64,000 nt of DNA from Paludibacteraceae bacterium. Lineage in GTDB: Bacteria; Bacteroidota; Bacteroidia; Bacteroidales; Paludibacteraceae. The stretch's first letter is position 1. Every line of letters starts with the position of its first letter. A program made the translations under genes and the position numbers. Below are positions 60,458-64,000 of this stretch, piece after piece. A model generated the notes under the pieces. That model was not told the DNA's origin. It made no database searches and was given only the letters and a program-made list of their open reading frames with translations. Location of the stretch: contig JAFYSF010000008.1 in the NCBI GenBank assembly GCA_017559505.1, forward strand, positions 46,032-110,031. The letters are read 5' to 3'.

Positions 60458-61504
60458 TTAGTTCTTTTTAAGAATTTCGTAGTAATCGTACAATTTTTCT
60501 GCTACATGCATTAATTCTATTTCCATTATCTTGCGGCGCTTGTCTTTTCCACAAAGCAAATGTTTTATCGGAGAAATTGCAAAAATATTTTTTGATATTT
60601 TTATAAATTCCTCACAAAATTCTTCTTTACTTATTTGTATATTTTGTGAAATTGAGAGTTCTTTTGGTTCTTCTTTTGAAAATATCATTGGCATTTGCGT
60701 TGTGTTCTGCTTAACTTGAATCAATTCACTTAAATTATCTTGATATATGATATTCCATTCTTCACTTCCATCATACTCAATTATAACAAGTGTTGAATCA
60801 TCATTGTGCATTCCGATAGAACGCCAATCAGCTACAAGTTTTTCAAACTCCTCATGGTTAGTAATTGATAGTAACTGCTTGGCATATTCTTCGATATCAC
60901 CTTTCTTGTTATGTTCCAATAAAAAATCAGAAAATGGGTCAGAAACTAAAAAAACAAATGGATTACTTTGCGACAATAAACCTTCACAATTTTTCAATTC
61001 TCCTCTACCTTGTTTCTTACAATCACTATCATAATAATCAGGATGATTATCAAATTTTTCGATGTCTTGGGAAGTTATAAATTCATATTTATTATCAATT
61101 TTCGCAACTAAACAAGAATCACCAAGTACATCACATTCCCAATTATTTCCATTAAATCTAACACCTACAAAAGTAGCACCAGCTGATTTTCCTTCTGCTA
61201 AATTTCTTTCGTTTCGATAAATAAGACTTTCTCTAGCATTATTATCTTTTAAATCTTGTATATACTTTTCGACTTTTTCTTTCCAAATAGGAGACAATTC
61301 GCGTACAGACGCAAGATTAGGAACCCAACATTCTTTATTGCAGAACGTATTTACTAATAATTCAGCCCATATTTTTTGTTGCCAAGACTGACTCATTCCA
61401 TCAGACACCGCCACCGATTTAGTATCACAATTGATACTAAATCGATCTTGGCAATCTTGGAAATGTTCTGCTTTTTTATGGGTGATAAAAGCAAGTATTT
61501 TCAT
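60458..61504 (-). CDS. PP2C-family serine/threonine phosphatase
   Basis: A 348-residue protein phosphatase. Metal-binding and catalytic motifs of the PPM/PP2C family are in order: QDR (19-21), VSDGMSQS (33-40), SAGATFVGVR (107-116), GDSCLV (128-133), SDPFSD (188-193) and HNDDSTLVII (233-242). After residue 250 a C-terminal extension of about 100 residues is helical and has no assigned domain (EEFCEEFIKISKNIFAISPI). It removes phosphate from Ser/Thr. In an operon with three kinases and two vWA proteins it is the reversing enzyme of the signalling unit. It starts 2 bp after the vWA gene. Confidence 0.88.
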   Translation of the reverse strand: MKILAFITHKKAEHFQDCQDRFSINCDTKSVAVSDGMSQSWQQKIWAELLVNTFCNKECWVPNLASVRELSPIWKEKVEKYIQDLKDNNARESLIYRNERNLAEGKSAGATFVGVRFNGNNWECDVLGDSCLVAKIDNKYEFITSQDIEKFDNHPDYYDSDCKKQGRGELKNCEGLLSQSNPFVFLVSDPFSDFLLEHNKKGDIEEYAKQLLSITNHEEFEKLVADWRSIGMHNDDSTLVIIEYDGSEEWNIIYQDNLSELIQVKQNTTQMPMIFSKEEPKELSISQNIQISKEEFCEEFIKISKNIFAISPIKHLLCGKDKRRKIMEIELMHVAEKLYDYYEILKKN

Positions 61505-61506
61505 AA

Positions 61507-62352
61507 TTATGCTAAACCTTTATCGCCTTGTCCCTTAGACGAGCCGAAGTCAATAAGTTGAATTAATTGCACACCATCAGCACCAAAAATACAACCACGT
61601 GAGCCATTTTCAATCGGAAGTTCATTTTTTGCAGCAGCAGCTTTATATGAGTCTGGAATCTCACTTGTAATATCAAACAAGAACTGTGCTTCCTCTTGAG
61701 ATACTTTATTACGGTCCGATGGACATACTACTGTACCACTTGATTTATCAATTTGAGCATTAAAAATAAGTACATTACCATCGCTATTTGACATATTCAT
61801 AATTTCTTTTGCTAAAGAAACTGTTTCTTGCATACATACACGTGGATTTTTTCCATCATAATAAGGTACCCCATCTGAAATGTTAATAATAACAGGAGCA
61901 GGTCCATCAGGATTATCATTAATCCATTGACTCGCTAAATCTTTTGCTAAATTTAATGCACCTAACATATTAGTTGCTCCATCTTGAGTAATAGGTTCAA
62001 CCCATACTGGCTGTTTAACTTCAATCTCACAAATACCACCAGCTCCATCTGGTGTTTTCTTTTTAAGAGTTTCATAACGCAAAGGATTCTCATCTAACTC
62101 CTTCAGCCAACCAGAACAAAGTTCTTTTACATTATGATTATAACCAATTACAGAAATAAAACAACGATTTTTAGGTGCATCACCATCAAAATTCTTTTGA
62201 ATAATATTATCAATAACTTTATTTACTGCAAGTGAAGCAAAAGCAGTACGAGTTGTACCTTCATAGTCACTCAACATTGAACCTGATTGGTCTAATAAGA
62301 TAATTAGCAGACCAGGAGTAGCTGAACTCCATTGTTTTTCATTTTTTGCCAT
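61507..62352 (-). CDS. TerY-like von Willebrand factor A protein with intact MIDAS
   Basis: A 281-residue cytoplasmic vWA protein. The metal-ion-dependent adhesion site is complete: DQSGS (21-25), Thr127 in QDGATNML and Asp160 in INISDGVP. This resembles TerY of the tellurite-resistance-associated TerY-P triad, which works with a PP2C phosphatase and a kinase. Residues 54-198 are almost identical to the adjacent vWA paralog, while the N- and C-terminal parts differ, pointing to gene conversion. The C-terminal part (200-281) includes PSDRNKVSQEEAQFLFDITS and FGADGVQLIQLIDFGSS. It likely binds a phosphorylated or metal-bridged partner. Confidence 0.85.
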   Translation of the reverse strand: MAKNEKQWSSATPGLLIILLDQSGSMLSDYEGTTRTAFASLAVNKVIDNIIQKNFDGDAPKNRCFISVIGYNHNVKELCSGWLKELDENPLRYETLKKKTPDGAGGICEIEVKQPVWVEPITQDGATNMLGALNLAKDLASQWINDNPDGPAPVIINISDGVPYYDGKNPRVCMQETVSLAKEIMNMSNSDGNVLIFNAQIDKSSGTVVCPSDRNKVSQEEAQFLFDITSEIPDSYKAAAAKNELPIENGSRGCIFGADGVQLIQLIDFGSSKGQGDKGLA

Positions 62353-62402
62353 AATAATTAAATTTTAAAGTTAATATTTTGTATATCTGATAAACAAAAC
62401 AA

Positions 62403-63185
62403 CTAATGCGCAAAAATCGCATACAAAATAGTAAATAAAAATTTTTCTATTTTATTAATGTTATCATTATAAATGAACCCATCGGATAAATTTATTTTTT
62501 CTTCTATTTCAACATTAATATTTGTTTCTTTTAATATTTTACTTGAAAATTCACAAAGAAAACTTTCAGCTATATCATCTTTCTGCAATAAATCAATAGT
62601 TTTCAAACACACGTTAAAAAAAAGTACATTACCATCTGTATTTGATATATTCATAATCTCTTTTGCTAAAGCAAGAGTTTCTTGCATACACAAACGAGGA
62701 TCTTTTCCATTATAATAAGGTACACCATCTGAGATATTAATAATAACAGGAGCAGGTCCATCAGGGTTATCGCTAATCCATTGGCTAGCTAAATCCTTTG
62801 CAAGACTTAATACACCTAACATATTAGTTGCTCCATCTTGAGTTGTAGGTTCAACCCAAACAGGTTGTTTAACTTCAATTTCATAAATACCACCAGTTCC
62901 ATCTGGTGTTTTCTTTTTAAGAGTTTCATAACGTAAAGGATTCTCATCTAAATCCTTCAGCCAACCAGAGCAAAGTTCTTTCATATTATGGTTATACCCA
63001 ATTACAGATATAAAACAACGATTTTTAGGTGCATCGCCATCAAAATTAATCATTAAAATTTCATTTATAACCCTATTAATTAGATTTGCTACATTCTCAG
63101 AACAAAGAGAGTCTAAGTTACTATTGCCACAAATAATAATCAATCCAGGAGATGATGAACTCCAATATTTTTGATATAACCCCAT
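62403..63185 (-). CDS. TerY-like von Willebrand factor A protein with degenerate MIDAS
   Basis: A 260-residue paralog of the downstream vWA protein. Residues 47-192 (NFDGDAPKNRCFISVIGYNH ... SNTDGNVLFFNV) are nearly the same as its neighbour. At the position of DQSGS it has NSNLD (21-25), so the metal-binding Asp and both Ser are lost, while Thr120 and Asp153 remain. The C-terminal 65 residues (LKTIDLLQKDDIAESFLCEF ... FTILYAIFAH) are unrelated to the neighbour's. It is probably a non-metal-binding partner or regulator. A 50-bp AT-rich gap separates it from the next vWA gene. Confidence 0.82.
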   Translation of the reverse strand: MGLYQKYWSSSSPGLIIICGNSNLDSLCSENVANLINRVINEILMINFDGDAPKNRCFISVIGYNHNMKELCSGWLKDLDENPLRYETLKKKTPDGTGGIYEIEVKQPVWVEPTTQDGATNMLGVLSLAKDLASQWISDNPDGPAPVIINISDGVPYYNGKDPRLCMQETLALAKEIMNISNTDGNVLFFNVCLKTIDLLQKDDIAESFLCEFSSKILKETNINVEIEEKINLSDGFIYNDNINKIEKFLFTILYAIFAH

Positions 63186-63224
63186 TGATTAAAATAAAAA
63201 ATTCAATAACAAAATTTCAGAAAA

Positions 63225-63539
63225 TTATAAATTCCACTCATTCAACTGCCTCTCGGCATCAGCATACATTTTAGGTGTGATATATTTTTCCATTCTATCA
63301 AAAACTACTTGTATTGATAAATATTCATCAGTCCAACCAAATATACCAAATTTACGAATTGGTATAACATCAATAGGAAGTAACAAATAACCTAATGCTG
63401 CATAAATTATTGCTTTATCACGCATAGAAGTCTCGTCACTTTTCAACACATAATAAAGGAGTAAAGGAGTACGAGCAGTACGGCGACCTACACGTTGAGC
63501 AAATCCTTTAAAGCCATTCCATAATAAAGATAATTCCAT
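63225..63539 (-). CDS. DUF1232 (YkvA-like) small membrane protein
   Basis: A 104-residue protein with the DUF1232 signature DKAIIYAALGYLLLPIDVIP (about 41-60), a membrane-embedded hairpin, then FGWTDEYLSIQVVFDRM. The family has no firm function; YkvA-type proteins occur next to stress-response genes. It is the first gene of the operon, 39 bp before the degenerate-MIDAS vWA gene, and follows a terminator-bearing leader region (63563-63963). Confidence 0.82.
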   Translation of the reverse strand: MELSLLWNGFKGFAQRVGRRTARTPLLLYYVLKSDETSMRDKAIIYAALGYLLLPIDVIPIRKFGIFGWTDEYLSIQVVFDRMEKYITPKMYADAERQLNEWNL

Positions 63540-63561
63540 AAAAACAATTCAATTTTAGACA

Positions 63562-63601
63562 CAAAAAAAGCGTGAAACTTCGTCAATTACTCGTTTCACA
63601 C
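63562..63601 (-). terminator. Intrinsic terminator of the candidate RNA
   Basis: GTGTGAAAC and GTTTCACGC (arms at 63593-63601 and 63570-63578, one G-U pair) are followed by seven T on the minus strand, just upstream of the DUF1232 gene. Confidence 0.82.
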
Positions 63602-63963
63602 CTTAAGGCCTTCGCATTGCCCAACCACGTTAAACGAGCAATGCAGAAGTCCACGCCGATATATTGTACCAATTTCATCCTATAAGAATAACTGCTATTT
63701 CTTGCGTTTTATCCTATTACGACTTTTATCGTAATTCCGAATATTACGCATCAAAACATCAAGTTTACTTTTTTTTTTAGATGCAATATTGGCTATATAC
63801 AATACACCCATGAACATCTACCATTGCTTTGCATTCAACATGGTTTATTAGAAGTTGCAAAGTTCTAAGGTGTCGAATATCAAAGCGTTATAGTAAACGC
63901 CATTTTTTATATGTCTGCCAATCCCACCCATTCGTAAGGCAGACTGCCCCGGCATGGAATCAG
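63563..63963 (-). ncRNA. Candidate ~400-nt structured RNA or leader with own promoter and terminator
   Basis: On the minus strand a perfect promoter (63970-64000) is followed by about 400 nt that end in an intrinsic terminator (63562-63601), with no long open frame. Hairpins: GTCTGCC/GGCAGAC (63938-63944 with 63913-63919) near the 5' end, and a GCATTGC/GCAATGC stem extended by CTTC/GAAG (63638-63649 with 63610-63620) near the 3' end. Short frames exist (35 codons from 63955, MPGQSALRMGGIGRH...; others near 63750 and 63680) and could be leader peptides. I could not match it to tmRNA, RNase P, SRP or 6S RNA. It is either an independent ncRNA or an attenuating leader of the DUF1232-vWA-PP2C-kinase operon. 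Confidence 0.5.
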
Positions 63964-63969
63964 CAATGG

Positions 63970-64000
63970 CAAATATATGAATTATTTTTAATTACACAAA
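63970..64000 (-). promoter_or_regulatory. Promoter of the candidate RNA / TerY-P-like operon leader
   Basis: On the reverse strand, TTTG (63997-64000), 19 bp, TATATTTG (63970-63977): a full consensus match at the right edge of the window. Confidence 0.78.

Noticed and set aside
55800..63539. A complete tellurite-resistance (ter) operon
   Set aside because: Only the TerY-P-like signalling genes are present; no TerA/B/C/D/E/Z proteins are visible, so a tellurite phenotype cannot be claimed.
63563..63963. tmRNA, RNase P RNA, SRP RNA or 6S RNA
   Set aside because: I looked for the tmRNA tag and tRNA-like end, the RNase P conserved core, the SRP GGAAG loop and 6S features and could not find them by eye. 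A covariance search was not possible.

Overview
The window is AT-rich chromosomal DNA from a member of the Bacteroidota, most likely order Bacteroidales. The evidence is a SusC/SusD pair with an accessory surface lipoprotein, several secreted proteins with C-terminal domains resembling type IX secretion (T9SS) sorting domains, an Rnf complex in the order RseC-B-C-D-G-E-A, and repeated use of the Bacteroidota promoter form TTTG-N19/20-TAnnTTTG. I cannot assign a family or genus. I saw no rRNA, tRNA, CRISPR array or complete insertion sequence.

Layout. 1-7.3 kb: the N-terminus of a membrane-anchored protein, two rhomboid proteases, HU, an outer-membrane-type protein, ArgS, a YeiH-family transporter and a T9SS cargo protein. 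7.5-17.1 kb: SmpB, a secreted esterase-like hydrolase, a carboxypeptidase-regulatory-like protein, CstA, a PIF1-like helicase with HRDC and HTH modules, a coiled-coil protein, RsmI and a YjjG-like HAD phosphatase. 17.4-29.7 kb: a SusC/SusD/lipoprotein locus followed by two tandem M6-type secreted metallopeptidases, suggesting a polymer or peptide capture and degradation unit. 29.8-39.1 kb: an MBL-fold hydrolase, a UbiA prenyltransferase, a radical SAM protein, a large amidase/golvesin-like secreted protein, a glycosyltransferase and bifunctional FtcD. 39.1-48.2 kb (minus strand): the rnf operon, an Ig-like-domain lipoprotein, an FtsX/LolE-type permease and RbfA. 48.2-53.6 kb: a repeat-rich region with a DUF4143 ATPase remnant, a WG-repeat membrane protein and an intact AAA/DUF4143 ATPase.

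53.7-63.5 kb (minus strand) is the most unusual part. It is a tightly packed run of about eleven genes: a DUF1232 membrane protein, two TerY-like von Willebrand A proteins (one with a destroyed MIDAS), a PP2C-type phosphatase, three divergent protein kinases with different C-terminal attachments, a DUF4407 membrane/coiled-coil protein, a shortened DUF4407-like partner and two very small proteins. The vWA + PP2C + kinase combination matches the known TerY-P phospho-signalling triad. The expansion to three kinases and two vWA paralogs, with dedicated membrane partners, looks like an undercharacterised variant. Upstream at the right edge is a roughly 400-nt transcribed region with a consensus promoter, several hairpins and an intrinsic terminator, which is a candidate structured RNA or attenuating leader.

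A second theme is repeats. At least thirteen short arrays of 7-bp units (types ATTCCTC, AATTGTG/CATTATG, GTTGACT/GTTGAGA, TTTTCAA) lie in gene-to-gene junctions. They often end at a start codon, and in several genes they are translated as internal or C-terminal peptide or supply the start or stop codon. Several other dispersed non-coding repeats are also present (TTTATAGAAGTCCCC, an ATTCCGT-type element, a ~115-bp element and 11-bp tandem units).
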